Notes under the pieces: generated by a model
Seen by the model: only the letters and a program-made list of their open reading frames with translations
Told to the model about the DNA's origin: nothing
The model's database searches: none
Made by a program: the position numbers and the translations under genes
DNA from: Molossus alvarezi
Taxonomy: Eukaryota > Chordata > Mammalia > Chiroptera > Molossidae
Reading direction: 5' to 3'
DNA: 64,000 nucleotides
Assembly (NCBI GenBank): GCA_037176705.1
Contig: CM073889.1
Location: forward strand, 53,933,596 to 53,997,595
In this document: positions 11,537-25,058 of the stretch, one piece after another
Layout of the letters: each line of letters begins with the position of its first letter
How positions within the stretch are numbered: position 1 is the stretch's first letter

Positions 11537-13470
11537 ATTCATTGGTGGCATGTTTAAACTTGGGAAATTGAGTACCTTTGCAAGGAAAGTGTGTAGATAC
11601 ATGTTCTAGTAGGAAACTGATGGAATGATTGAATATTTCCATTTTGGGTCAGGAAATGCACAGATCTTGGCAAGAGTCATGTGAAACACTTGAATATAGA
11701 CACTCTCCTCGTGGTGTGGAGAGATCCAGTCTTCTCCTGGAAAGAACAACTAGGACAGGGCACACTGATGTGTAGAATCAAAAGTTATCCCCTTTTGTGT
11801 TCTGTGTTGGTAATGGTTTCCAAGATTGCACAGTTTTCTACAACATTTCTCAAGGCGATACTTGGAATAAGTATGGTTTCTTCTGTAGCAGTTTGTTTCG
11901 CCTAATTCTTAGTCAGAACAGTGAACCAACCTAGGGTCTAGAATGAAATAATGGAAAGATTGATAACTACTGGTGTTACACATGTGCCATTCTTGAAACA
12001 AAGCAACTGAACACATCTAAAGTGATGTAGTTTAAACATTTGATGTGTACATCCAAGGAGAAATACATGAATGTGAAGACACTGACAATACCATGGGTGT
12101 TTCACATTGCATTTCTCTGTGAGTTAGAACAAGAGGAGGGTTCTGGAGAAAAGGCACTTGTACAGTTGACCTGGGTATCAATTTCAATTAGCTACCACAA
12201 ATTATGCCCGGTTTGAGCGGCATAGTTTGCATTGGAGAGTTATCCAGTGTTGCATGTAAATGCAGCTGACTGCCTTCTTTCCTATACCACAAGAAAGTCA
12301 ATTTGTACGAGAAGAAGAGGTAACTTTTCAACATACTACTTTTCTTCCTTGGATATGAGTTGTTTGCCTGGAAGAGTCTACAAAGCATCTCGATACCAAA
12401 TACAGGCTGCGCTGCAGAAATGAAACATTTTGGTTAGAGCAGTGTTCAGGTCGTGGAAATCTATACCCTATTCAGTTCTACACACATTCTCTCCATGCGT
12501 TACCAAATGAATCAGAGTCATGCCATGGATCCACGATACATTTCACTCTTTGTGCCGATTTCCACATTAACATAAGGTGTAGATACCTGTTTTCTGCAGA
12601 GAAATGAATGTAAACCCTTGTCCTCAGTGTGAAATGCTGGAATTCGCCCGTGGAAATGAATGATAACTCCCGAACTTATGCTTAAAATACCCTGTGACAA
12701 ATTCAACCTATTTCTTGATATCTGACAGAATCATCTCCATTATAACAAGGATTCCAAAGAGTTTCAGGCCTTTGTATAATGGTCCTGGATTCACATGTTT
12801 CAAGAGTATTTCCCAGAAGAACCTATGAAAATTCAGTGGATAATCAAAGGTGTGCATCACTGATGTTCTTTCTCTGCAGAATTATATAATTACATTCAGT
12901 TCAAGAGCAGCATGGAAACCTCAATATGGTGTAGTGGCAATTGGACTGTTCAGTGGCTCTCTGTCCTAAAAACAGTGTTCCCATTGACTAACTTCTTCAC
13001 ACATGTCTAAATATGGTGAAGAAGGTTCTTGGGCTATACCCACTTCACAAAACATGGAAACAACACTGGTGTTCTGTTCTGCAGATTATGTGTTAGAACA
13101 GTTGAGGAAAGTATTGATTCAAGGTAATGTGGCAACCTAACGTTTGCCTATGCCCTTAAACATACTTCTCACCAGAGATCGTTTCTAGGAGCGTTTATAC
13201 ACACCAAACCGATTCCAAAAGAACTGTGTTAGAACTCTGCAGTTCAGTTGAGGAAACTCACTTCCATGAAGCCTAGAGAGTGAGGCTTCCCCAACCATAA
13301 GCTGTTTTGGTTAAGTACCTAAGAAATGTCTGTTTGTTAAGGTGTAATCACACGAAAACCTAGCAGTGCACGTTTCTTTCTCTTGTTCCCTACACACAAT
13401 TACAAGACTTGCTGGTGCAGTCTCAGATATCCTGAATTATGGGCAAAACTCTGTGAGAGCCAGGGACAAC
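11537..13470 (+). repeat. Satellite unit 7 (long form)
   Basis: This 1,934-bp copy is a mosaic. Its body resembles units 1 and 5 (cactctttg, tgatgttc near 12862). Its 3' part matches unit 4: long form, ccaaaagaac, gaggcttccccaacc and the terminal cagggacaac. It also carries the cttcacacatg deletion. Private changes are tataccacaag near 12284, tttgtataatgg near 12771 and gaaggttcttgg near 13020. The box-like site is lost. Confidence 0.95.
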
Positions 13471-15391
13471 ATTGATTGGTGGCATGTTTAAACTTGGGAA
13501 ATTGAGTACCTTTGCAAGGAAAGTGTGTAGATACATGTTCTAGTAGGAAACTGATGGAATGATTGAATATTTCCATTTTGGGTCAGGAAATGCACAGATC
13601 TTGGCAAGAGTCATGTGAAACACTTGAATATAGACACTCTCCTCGTGGTGTGGAGAGATCCAGTCTTCTCCTGGAAAGAACAACTAGGACAGGGCACACT
13701 GATGTGTAGAATCAAAAGTTATCCCCTTTTGTGTTCTGTGTTGGTAATGGTTTCCAAGATTGCACAGTTTTCTACAACATTTCTCAAGGCGATACTTGGA
13801 ATAAGTATGGTTTCTTCTGTAGCAGTTTGTTTCGCCTAATTCTTAGTCAGAACAGTGAACCAACCTAGGGTCTAGAATGAAATAATGGAAAGATTGATAA
13901 CTACTGGTGTTACACATGTGCCATTCTTGAAACAAAGCAACTGAACACATCTAAAGTGATGTAGTTTAAACATTTGATGTGTACATCCAAGGAGAAATAC
14001 ATGAATGTGAAGACACTGACAATACCATGGGTGTATCACATTGCATTTCTCTGTGAGTTAGAACAAGAGGAGGGTTCTGGAGAAAAGGCACTTGTACAGT
14101 TGACCTGGGTATCAATTTCAATTAGCTACCACAAATTATGCCCGGTTTGAGCGGCATAGTTTGCATTGGAGAGTTATCCAGTGTTGCATGTAAATGCAGC
14201 TGACTGCCTTCTTTCCTATACGACAAGAAAGTCAATTTGTACGAGAAGAAGAGGTAACTTTTCAACATACTACTTTTCTTCCTTGGATATGAGTTGTTTG
14301 CCTGGAAGAGTCTACAAAGCATCTCGATACCAAATACAGGCTGCGCTGCAGAAATGAAACATTTTGGTTAGAGCAGTGTTCAGGTCGTGGAAATCTATAC
14401 CCTATTCAGTTCTACACACATTCTCTCCATGCGTTACCAAATGAATCAGAGTCATGCCATGGATCCACGATACATTTCACTGTTTGTGCCGATTTCCACA
14501 TTAACATAAGGTGTAGATACCTGTTTTCTGCAGAGAATTGAATGTAAACCCTTGTCCTCAGTGTGAAATGCTGGAATTCGCCCGTGGAAATGAATGATAA
14601 CTCCCGAACTTATGCTTAAAATACCCTGTGACAAATTCAACCTATTTCTTGATATCTGACAGAATCATCTCCATTATAACAAGGATTCCAAAGAGTTTCA
14701 GGCCTTTGAATAATGGTCCTGGATTCACATGTTTCAAGAGTATTTCCCAGAAGAACCTATGAAAATTCAGTGGATAATCAAAGGTGTGCATCACTGGTGT
14801 TCTTTCTCTGCAGAATTATATAATTACATTCAGTTCAAGAGCAGCATGGAAACCTCAATATGGTGTAGTGGCAATTGGACTGTTCAGTGGCTCTCTGTCC
14901 TAAAAACAGTGTTCCCATTGACTAACTTCTTCACACATGTCTAAATATGGTGAAGAAGATTCTTGGGCTATACCCACTTCACAAAACATGGAACCAACAC
15001 TGGTGTTCTGTTCTGCAGATTATGTGTTAGAACAGTTGAGGAAAGTATTGATTCAAGGTAATGTGGCAACCTAACTTTCGACATACTTCTCACCAGAGAT
15101 CGTTTCTAGGAGCGTTTATACACAGCAAACCGATTCCAAACGAACTGTGTTAGAACTCTGCAGTTCAGTTGAGGAAACTCACTTCCATGAAGCCTAGAGA
15201 GTGAGGCTTCTCCAACCATAAGCTGTTTTGGTTAAGTACCTAAGAAATGTCTGTTTGTTAAGGTGTAATCACACGAAAACCTAGCAGTGAACGTTTCTTT
15301 CTCTTGTTCCCTACACACAATTACAAGACTTGCTGGTGCAGTCTCAGATATCCTGAATTATGGGCAAAACTCTGTGAGAGCCAGGGGCAAC
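13471..15391 (+). repeat. Satellite unit 8 (short form, last one)
   Basis: This 1,921-bp copy is the last short-form unit; every later complete unit is long. It begins attgattgg and carries agtgaacg near 15288, both shared with unit 5 three units upstream. It has gaattcgcccg near 14574 and the cttcacacatg deletion. A private gtgtatcacattg occurs near 14031. The box-like site is intact at 15130-15144. Confidence 0.95.
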
Positions 15392-17327
15392 ATTCATTGG
15401 TGGCATGTTTAAACTTGGGAAATTGAGTACCTTTGCAAGGAAAGTGTGTAGATACATGTTCTAGTAGGAAACTGATGGAATGATTGAATATTTGCATTTT
15501 GGGTCAGGAAATGCACAGATCTTGGCAAGAGTCATGTGAAACACTTGAATATAGACACTCTCCTCGTGGTGTGGAGAGATCCAGTCTTCTCCTGGAAAGA
15601 ACACCTAGGACAGGGCACACTGATGTGTAGAATCAAAAGTTATCCCCTTTTGTGTTCTGTGTTGGTAATGGTTTCCAAGATTGCACAGTTTTCTACAACA
15701 TTTCTGAAGGCGATTCTTGGAATAAGTATGGTTTCTTCTGTAGCAGTTTGTTTCGCCTAATTCTTAGTCAGAACAGTGAACCAACCTAGGGTCTAGAATG
15801 AAATAATGGAAAGATTGATAACTACTGGTGTTACACATGTGCCATTCTTGAAACAAAGCAACTGAACACATCTAAAGTGATGTAGTTTAAACATTTGATG
15901 TGTACATCCAAGGAGAAATACATGAATGTGAAGACACTGACAATACCATGGGTGTTTCACATTGCATTTCTCTGTGAGTTAGAACAAGAGGAGGGTTCTG
16001 GAGAAAAGGCACTTGTACAGTTGACCTGGGTATCAATTTCAATTAGCTACCCACAAATTATGCCCGGTTTGAGCGGCATAGTTTGCATTGGAGAGTTATC
16101 CAGTGTTGCATGTAAATGCAGCTGACTGCCTTCTTTCCTATACGACAAGAAAGTCAATTTGTACGAGAAGAGGAGGTAACTTTTCAACATACTACTTTTC
16201 TTCCTTGGATATGAGTTGTTTGACTGGAAGAGTCTACAAAGCATCTCGATACCAAATACAGGCTGCGCTGCAGAAATGAAACATTTTGGTTAGAGCAGTG
16301 TTCAGGTCGTGGAAATCTATACCCTATTCAGTTCTACACACATTCTCTCCATGCGTTACCAAATGAATCAGAGTCATGCCATGGATCCACGATACATTTC
16401 TCTGTTTGTGCCTATTTCCACATTAACATAAGGTGTAGATACCTGTTTTCTGCAGAGAATTGAATGTAAACCCTTGTCCTCAGTGTGAAATGCTGGAATT
16501 ATCCCGTGGAAATGAATGATAACTCCCGAACTTATGCTTAAAATACCCTGTGACAGATTCAACCTATTTCTTGATATCTGACAGAATCATCTCCATTATA
16601 ACAAGGATTCCAAAGAGTTTCAGGCCTTTGAATAATGGTCCTGGATTCACATGTTTCAAGAGTATTTCCCAGAAGAACCTATGAAAATACAGTGGATAAT
16701 CAAAGGTGTGCATCACTGGTGTTCTTTCTCTGCAGAATTATATAATTACATTCAGTTCAAGAGCAGCATGGAAACCTCAATATGGTGTAGTGGCAATTGG
16801 ACTGTTCAGTGGCTCTCTGTCCTAAAAACAGTGTTCCCATTGACTAACTTCTTCACATACTGTCTAAATATGGTGAAGAAGATTCTTGGGCTATACCCAC
16901 ATCACAAAACATGGAACCAACACTGGTGTTCTGTTCTGCAGATTATGTGTTAGAACAGTTGAGGAAAGTATTGATTCAAGGTAATGTGGCAACCTAACGT
17001 TTGCCTATGCCCTTAGACATACTTCTCACCAGAGATCGTTTCTAGGAGCGTTTATACACACCAAACCGATTCCAAAAGAACTGTGTTAGAACTCTGCAGT
17101 TCAGTAGAGGAAACTCACTTCCATGAAGCCTAGAGAGTGAGGTTTCCCCAACCATAAGCTGTTTTGGTTAAGTACCTAAGAAATGTCTGTTTGTTAAGGT
17201 GTAATCACACGAAAACCTAGCAGTGCACGTTTCTTTCTCTTGTTCCCTACACACAATTACAAGACTTGCTGGTGCAGTCTCAGATGTCCTGAATTATGGG
17301 CAAAACTCTGTGAGATCCAGGGGCAAC
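15392..17327 (+). repeat. Satellite unit 9 (long form)
   Basis: This 1,936-bp copy keeps the unit 3/6 marks (ctgaaggcgattcttgg; the thymine-guanine change in atatttgcattttg is shared with unit 6 only). Its 3' part resembles units 4 and 7 (long form, ccaaaagaac, ttccccaacc). Private changes include gagaagaggagg near 16166, catttctctg near 16396, cccacatcac near 16897, cagtagagg near 17102 and gagatccagg near 17312. The box-like site is lost. Confidence 0.95.
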
Positions 17328-19259
17328 ATTCATTGGTGGCATGTTTAAAATTGGGAAATTGAGTACCTTTGCAAGGAAAGTGTGTAGATACATGTTGTAG
17401 TAGGAAACTGATGGAATGATTGAATATTTCCATTTTGGGTCAGGAAATGCACAGATCTTGGCAAGAGTCATGTGAAACACTTGAATATAGACACTCTCCT
17501 CGTGGTGTGGAGAGATCCAGTCTTCTCCTGGAAAGAACAAGTAGGACAGGGCACACTGATGTGTAGAATCAAAAGTTATCCCCTTTTGTGTTCTGTGTTG
17601 GTAATGGTTTCCAAGATTGCACAGTTTTCAACAACATTTCTCAAGGCGATATTTGGAATAAGTATGGTTTCTTCTGTAGCAGTTTGTTTCGCCTAATTCT
17701 TAGAACAGTGAACCAACCTAGGGTCTAGAATGAAATAATGGAAAGATTGATAACTACTGGTGTTACACATGTGCCATTCTTGAAACAAAGCAACTGAACA
17801 CATCTAAAGTGATGTAGTTTAAACATTTGATGTGTACATCCAAGGAGAAATACATGAATGTGAAGACACTGACAATACCATGGGTGTTTCACATTGCATT
17901 TCTCTGTGAGTTAGAACAAGAGGAGGGTTCTGGAGAAAAGGCACTTGTACAGTTGACCTGGGTATCAATTTCAATTAGCTACCCACAAATTATGCCCGGT
18001 TTGCTCGGCATAGTTTGCATTGGAGAGTTATCCAGTGTTGCATGTAAATGCAGCTGACTGCCTTCTTTCCTATACGACAAGAAAGTCAATTTGTACGAGA
18101 AGAAGAGGTAACTTTTCAACATATTACTTTTCTTCCTTGGATATGAGTTGTTTGCCTGGAAGAGTCTACAAAGCATCTGGATACCAAATACAGGCTGCGC
18201 TGCAGAAATGAAACATTTTGGTTAGAGCAGTGTTAAGGTCGTGGAAATCTATACCCTATTCAGTTCTACACACATTCTCTCCATGCGTTACCAAATGAAT
18301 CAGAGTCATGCCATGGATCCACGATACATTTCACTGTTTGTGCCGATTTCCACATTAACATAAGGTGTAGATACCTGTTTTCTGCAGAGAATTGAATGTA
18401 AACCCTTGTCCTCAGTGTGAAATGCTGGAATTATCCCGTGGAAATGAATGATAACTCCCGAACTTATGCGTAAAATACCCTGTGACAAATTCAACCTATT
18501 TCTTGATATCTGACAGAATCATCTCCATTATAACAAGGATTCCAAAGAGTTTCAGGCCTTTGAACAATGGTCCTGGATTCACATGTTTCAAGAGTATTTC
18601 CCAGAAGAACCTATGAAAATACAGTGGATAATCAAAGGTGTGCATCACTGGTGTTCTTTCTCTGCAGAATTATATAATTACATTCAGTTCAAGAGCAGCA
18701 TGGAAACCTCAATATGGTGTAGTGGCAATTGGACTGTTCAGTGGCTCTCTGTCCTAAAAACAGTGTTCCCATTGACTAACTTCTTCACATACTGTCTAAA
18801 TATGGTGAAGAAGATTCTTGGGCTATACCCACTTCACAAAAAATGGAACCAACACTGATGTTCTGTTCTGCAGATTATGTGTTAGAACAGTTGAGGAAAG
18901 TATTGATTCAAGGTAATGTGGCAACCTAACGTTTGCCTATGCCCTTAGACATACTTCTCACCAGAGATCGTTTCTAGGAGCGTTTATACACACCAAACCG
19001 ATTCCAAAAGAACTGTGTTAGAACTCTGCAGTTCAGTTGAGGAAACTCACTTCCATGAAGCCTAGAGAGTGAGGCTTCTCCAACCATAAGCTGTTTTGGT
19101 TAAGTACCTAAGAAATGTCTGTTTGTTAAGGTGTAATCACACGAAAACCTAGCAGTGCACGTTTCTTTCTCTTGTTCCCTACACACAATTACAAGACTTG
19201 CTGGTGCAGTCTCAGATATCCTGAATTATGGGCAAAACTCTGTGAGAGCCAGGGGCAAC
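17328..19259 (+). repeat. Satellite unit 10 (long form)
   Basis: This 1,932-bp copy lacks gtca near 17700 and has the ctcgg variant. It shares gcatctggatacc (18175) and the pair aaaaaatgg/cactgatg (near 18838-18860) with unit 13. Private marks include catgttgtag near 17391, acaagtagg near 17537, gtgttaagg near 18231 and gaacaatgg near 18562. The box-like site is lost. Confidence 0.95.
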
Positions 19260-21191
19260 ATTCATTGGTGGCATGTTTAAACTTGGGAAATTGAGTACCT
19301 TTGCAAGGAAAGTGTGTAGATACATGTTCTAGTAGGAAACTGATGGAATGATTGAATATTTGCATTTTGGGTCAGGAAATGCACAGATCTTGGCAAGAGT
19401 CATGTGAAACACTTGAATATAGACACTCTCCTCGTGGTGTGGAGAGATCCAGTCTTCTCCTGGAAAGAACACCTAGGACAGGGCACACTGATGTGTAGAA
19501 TCAAAAGTTATCCCCTTTTGTGTTCTGTGTTGGTAATGGTTTCCAAGATTGCATAGTTTTCAACAACATTTCTCAAGGCGATACTTGGAATAAGTATGGT
19601 TTCTTCTGTAGCAGTTTGTTTCGCCTAAGTCTTAGAACAGTGAACCAACCTAGGGTCTAGAATGAAATAATGGAAAGATTGATAACTACTGGTGTTACAC
19701 ATGTGCCATTCTTGAAACAAAGCAACTGAACACATCTAAAGTGATGTAGTTTAAACATTTGATGTGTACATCCAAGGAGAAATACATGAATGTGAAGACA
19801 CTGACAATACCATGGGTGTTTCACATTGCATTTCTCTGTGAGTTAGAACAACAGGAGGGTTCTGGAGAAAAGGCACTTGTACAGTTGACCTGGGTATCAA
19901 TTTCAATTAGCTACCCACAAATTACGCCCGGTTTGCTCGGCATAGTTTGCATTGGAGAGTTATCCAGTGTTGCATGTAAATGCAGCTGACTGCCTTCTTT
20001 CCTATACGACAAGAAAGTCAATTTGTACGAGAAGAAGAGGTAACTTTTCAACATACTACTTTTCTTCCTTGGATATGAGTTGTTTGCCTGGAAGGGTCTA
20101 CAAAGCATCTCGATACCAAATACAGGCTGCGCTGCAGAAATGAAACATTTTGGTTAGAGCAGTGTTCAGGTCGTGGAAATCTATACCCTATTCAGTTCTA
20201 CACACATTCTCTCCATGCGTTACCAAATGAATCAGAGTCATGCCATGGATCCACGATACATTTCACTGTTTGTGCCGATTTCCACATTAACATAAGGTGT
20301 AGATACCTGTTTTCTGCAGAGAATTGAATGTAAACCCTTGTCCTCAGTGTGAAATGCTGGAATTATCCCGTGGAAATGAATGATAACTCCCGAACTTATG
20401 CTTAAAATACCCTGTGACAGATTCAACCTATTTCTTGATATCTGACAGAATCATCTCCATTATAACAAGGATTCCAAAGAGTTTCAGGCCTTTGAATAAT
20501 GGTCCTGGATTCACATGTTTCAAGAGTATTTCCCAGAAGAACCTATGAAAATACAGTGGATAATCAAAGGTGTGCATCACTGGTGTTCTTTCTCTGCAGA
20601 ATTATATAATTACATTCAGTTCAAGAGCAGCATGGAAACCTCAATATGGTGTAGTGGCAATTGGACTGTTCAGTGGCTCTCTGTCCTAAAAACAGTGTTC
20701 CCATTGACTAACTTCTTCACATACTGTCTAAATATGGTGAAGAAGATTCTTGGGCTATACCCACTTCACAAAAAATGGAACCAACACTGATGTTCTGTTC
20801 TGCAGATTATGTGTTAGAACAGTTGAGGAAAGTATTGATTCAAGGTAATGTGGCAACCTAACGTTTGCCTATGCCCTTAGACATACTTCTCACCAGAGAT
20901 CGTTTCTAGGAGCGTTTATGCACACCAAACCGATTCCAAAAGAACTGTGTTAGAACTCTGCAGTTCAGTTGAGGAAACTCACTTCCATGAAGCCTAGAGA
21001 GTGAGGCTTCTCCAACCATAAGCTGTTTTGGTTAAGTACCTAAGAAATGTCTGTTTGTTAAGGTGTAATCACACGAAAACCTAGCAGTGCACGTTTCTTT
21101 CTCTTGTTCCCTACACACAATTACAAGACTTGCTGGTGCAGTCTCAGATATCCTGAATTATGGGCAAAACTCTGTGAGAGCCAGGGGCAAC
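19260..21191 (+). repeat. Satellite unit 11 (long form)
   Basis: This 1,932-bp copy forms a close set with units 12 and 14: gcatagttttcaac, acaacaggagg near 19848, ttacgcccgg with ctcgg near 19922, and gaagggtc near 20092. It lacks gtca near 19630. Private marks are cctaagtcttag near 19624 and gcgtttatgcac near 20912. Its tail has aaaaaatgg/cactgatg, as units 10 and 13 do. The box-like site is lost. Confidence 0.95.
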
Positions 21192-23123
21192 ATTCATTGG
21201 TGGCATGTTTAAACTTGGGAAATTGAGTACCTTTGCAAGGAAAGTGTGTAGATACATGTTCTAGTAGGAAACTGATGGAATGATTGAATATTTCCATTTT
21301 GGGTCAGGAAATGCACAGATCTTGGCAAGAGTCATGTGAAACACTTGAATATAGACACTCTCCTCGTGGTGTGGAGAGATCCAGTCTTCTCCTGGAAAGA
21401 ACAACTAGGACAGGGCACACTGATGTGTAGAATCAAAAGTTATCCCCTTTTGTGTTCTGTGTTGGTAATGGTTTCCAAGATTGCATAGTTTTCAACAACA
21501 TTTCTCAAGGCGATACTTGGAATAAGTATGGTTTCTTCTGTAGCAGTTTGTTTCGCCTAATTCTTAGAACAGTGAACCAACCTAGGGTCTAGAATGAAAT
21601 AATGGAAAGATTGATAACTACTGGTGTTACACATGTGCCATTCTTGAAACAAAGCAACTGAACACATCTAAAGTGATGTAGTTTAAACATTTGATGTGTA
21701 CATCCAAGGAGAAATACATGAATGTGAAGACACTGACAATACCATGGGTGTTTCACATTGCATTTCTCTGTGAGTTAGAACAACAGGAGGGTTCTGGAGA
21801 AAAGGCACTTGTACAGTTGACCTGGGTATCAATTTCAATTAGCTACCCACAAATTACGCCCGGTTTGCTCGGCATAGTTTGCATTGGAGAGTTATCCAGT
21901 GTTGCATGTAAATGCAGCTGACTGCCTTCTTTCCTATACGACAAGAAAGTCAATTTGTACGAGAAGAAGAGGTAACTTTTCAACATACTACTTTTCTTCC
22001 TTGGATATGAGTTGTTTGCCTGGAAGGGTCTACAAAGCATCTCGATACCAAATACAGGCTGCGCTGCAGAAATGAAACATTTTGGTTAGAGCAGTGTTCA
22101 GGTCGTGGAAATCTATACCCTATTCAGTTCTACACACATTCTCTCCATGCGTTACCAAATGAATCAGAGTCATGCCATGGATCCACGATACATTTCACTG
22201 TTTGTGCCGATTTCCACATTAACATAAGGTGTAGATACCTGTTTTCTGCAGAGAATTGAATGTAAACCCTTGTCCTCTGTGTGAAATGCTGGAATTATCC
22301 CGTGGAAATGAATGATAACTCCCGAACTTATGCTTAAAATACCCTGTGACAGATTCAACCTATTTCTTGATATCTGACAGAATCATCTCCATTATAACAA
22401 GGATTCCAAAGAGTTTCAGGCCTTTGAATAATGGTCCTGGATTCACATGTTTCAAGAGTATTTCCCAGAAGAACCTATGAAAATACAGTGGATAATCAAA
22501 GGTGTGCATCACTGGTGTTCTTTCTCTGCAGAATTATATAATTACATTCAGTTCAAGAGCAGCATGGAAACCTCAATATGGTGTAGTGGCAATTGGACTG
22601 TTCAGTGGCTCTCTGTCCTAAAAACAGTGTTCCCATTGACTAACTTCTTCACATACTGTCTAAATATGGTGAAGAAGATTCTTGGGCTATACCCACTTCA
22701 CAAAACATGGAACCAACACTGGTGTTCTGTTCTGCAGATTATGTGTTAGAACAGTTGAGGAAAGTATTGATTCAAGGTAATGTGGCAACCTAACGTTTGC
22801 CTATGCCCTTAGACATACTTCTCACCAGAGATGGTTTCTAGGAGCGTTTATACACACCAAACCGATTCCAAACGAACTGTGTTAGAACTCTGCAGTTCAG
22901 TTGAGGAAACTCACTTCCATGAAGCCTAGAGAGGGAGGCTTCTCCAACCATAAGCTGTTTTGGTTAAGTACCTAAGAAATGTCTGTTTGTTAAGGTGTAA
23001 TCACACGAAAACCTAGCAGTGCACGTTTCTTTCTCTTGTTCCCTACACACAATTACAAGACTTGCTGGTGCAGTCTCAGATATCCTGAATTATGGGCAAA
23101 ACTCTGTGAGAGCCAGGGGCAAC
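21192..23123 (+). repeat. Satellite unit 12 (long form)
   Basis: This 1,932-bp copy is very like unit 11 (acaacaggagg, gaagggtc, gtca deletion). Downstream it reads aaaacatgg/cactggtg instead of aaaaaatgg/cactgatg. Private marks are cctctgtgtg near 22275, agatggtttc near 22829 and gagggaggc near 22931. Unlike units 9-11 and 13, its box-like site is intact, at 22862-22876. Confidence 0.95.
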
Positions 23124-25058
23124 ATTCATTGGTGGCATGTTTAAACTTGGAAATTGAGTACCTTTGCACGGAAAGTGTGCAGATACATGTTCTAGTAGGA
23201 AACTGATGGAATGATTGAATATTTGCATTTTGGGTCAGGAAATGCACAGATCTTGGCAAGAGTCATGTGAAACACTTGAATATAGACACTCTCCTCGTGG
23301 TGTGGAGAGATCCAGTCTTCTCCTGGAAAGAACAACTAGGATAGGGCACACTGATGTGTAGAATCAAAAGTTATCCCCTTTTGTGTTCTGTGTTGGTAAT
23401 GGTTTCCAGGATTGCACAGTTTTCAACAACATTTCTCAAGGTGATACTTGGAATAAGTATGGTTTCTTCTGTAGCAGTTTGTTTCGCCTAATTCTTAGTC
23501 AGAACAGTGAACCAACCTAGGGTCTAGAATGAAATAATGGAAAGATTGATAACTACTGGTGTTACACATGTGCCATTCTTGAAACAAAGCAACTGAACAC
23601 ATCTAAAGTGATGTAGTTTAAATATTTGATGTGTACATCCAAGGAGAAATACATGAATGTGAAGACACTGACAATACCATGGGTGTTTCACATTGCATTT
23701 CTCTGTGAGTTAGAACAAGAGGAGGGTTCTGGAGAAAAGGCACTTGTACAGTTGACCTGGGTATCAATTTCAATTAGCTACCCACAAATTATGCCCGGTT
23801 TGCTCGGCATAGTTTGCATTGGAGAGTTATCCAGTGTTGCATGTAAATGCAGCTGACTGCCTTCTTTCCTATACGACAAGAAAGTCAATTTGTACGAGAA
23901 GAAGAGGTAACTTTTCAACATACTACTTTTCTTCCTTGGATATGAGTTGTTTGCCTGGAAGAGTCTACAAAGCATCTGGATACCAAATACAGGCTGCGCT
24001 GCAGAAATGAAACATTTTGGTTAGAGCAGTGTTCAGGTCGTGGAAATCTATACCCTATTCAGTTCTACACACATTCTCTCCATGCGTTACCAAATGAATC
24101 AGAGTCATGCCATGGATCCACGATACATTTCACTGTTTGTGCCGATTTCCACATTAACATAAGGTGTAGATACCTGTGTTCTGCAGAGAATTGAATGTAA
24201 ACCCTTGTCCTCAGTGTGAAATGCTGGAATTATCCCGTGGAAATGAATGATAACTCCCGAACTTATGTTTAAAATACCCTGTGACAGATTCAGCCTATTT
24301 CTTGATATCTGACAGAATCATCTCCATTATAACAAGGATTCCAAAGAGTTTCAGGCCTTTGAATAACGGTCCTGGATTCACATGTTTCAAGAGTATTTCC
24401 CAGAAGAACCTATGAAAATACAGTGGATAATCAAAGGTGTGCATCACTGGTGTTCTTTCTCTGCAGAATTATATAATTACATTCAGTTCAAGAGCAGCAT
24501 GGAAACCTCAATATGGTGTAGTGGCAATTGGACTGTTCAGTGGCTCTCTGTCCTAAAAACAGTGTTCCCATTGACTAACTTCTTCACATACTGTCTAAAT
24601 ATGGTGAAGAAGATTCTTGGGCTATACCCACTTCACAAAAAATGGAACCAACACTGATGTTCTGTTCTGCAGATTATGTGTTAGAACAGTTGAGGAAAGT
24701 ATTGATTCAAGGTAATGTGGCAACCTAACGTTTGCCTATGCCCTTAGACATACTTCTCACCAGAGATCGTTTCTAGGAGCGTTTATACACACCAAACCGA
24801 TTCCAAAAGAACTGTGTTAGAACTCTGCAGTTCAGTTGAGGAAACTCACTTCCATGAAGCCTAGAGAGTGAGGCTTCTCCAACCATAAGCTGTTTTGGTT
24901 AAGTACCTAAGAAATGTCTGTTTGTTAAGGTGTAATCACACGAAAACCTAGCAGTGCACGTTTCTTTCTCTTGTTCCCTACACACAATTACAAGACTTGC
25001 TGGTGCAGTCTCAGATATCCTGAATTATGGGCAAAACTCTGTGAGAGCCAGGGGCAAC
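23124..25058 (+). repeat. Satellite unit 13 (long form)
   Basis: This 1,935-bp copy is the partner of unit 10, 5,796 bp upstream (gcatctggatacc, aaaaaatgg/cactgatg). It retains gtca, unlike unit 10. A guanine is missing in cttggaaattg near 23147. Other private marks are gcacggaaagtgtgc near 23167, ggatagggc near 23339, ctgtgttctgc near 24175 and aataacgg near 24363. The box-like site is lost. Confidence 0.95.

Larger units (their letters stand above)
5763..17327 (+). repeat. Three-unit higher-order pattern, units 4-6 and 7-9
   Basis: Units 4 and 7 are long form, with ccaaaagaac, ttccccaacc and a terminal cagggacaac. Units 5 and 8 are short form, with attgattgg and agtgaacg. Units 6 and 9 share ctgaaggcgattcttgg and atatttgcattttg. 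The repeat is about 5.78 kb. The match is imperfect: unit 7 has a unit-1/5-like body, and unit 9 is long form where unit 6 is short. Confidence 0.7.

Noticed and set aside
16651..16953. A ~100-codon plus-strand open frame (begins MFQEYFPEEP) recurring in most units, up to 105 codons at 7002-7319 and 53381-53698.
   Set aside because: It is repeated only because the satellite is. It is broken by a one-base deletion in units 2, 3, 6, 7 and 8, and by stops in units 1, 5, 7, 10, 11, 13, 19, 30 and 33. I see no recognisable domain or start context.
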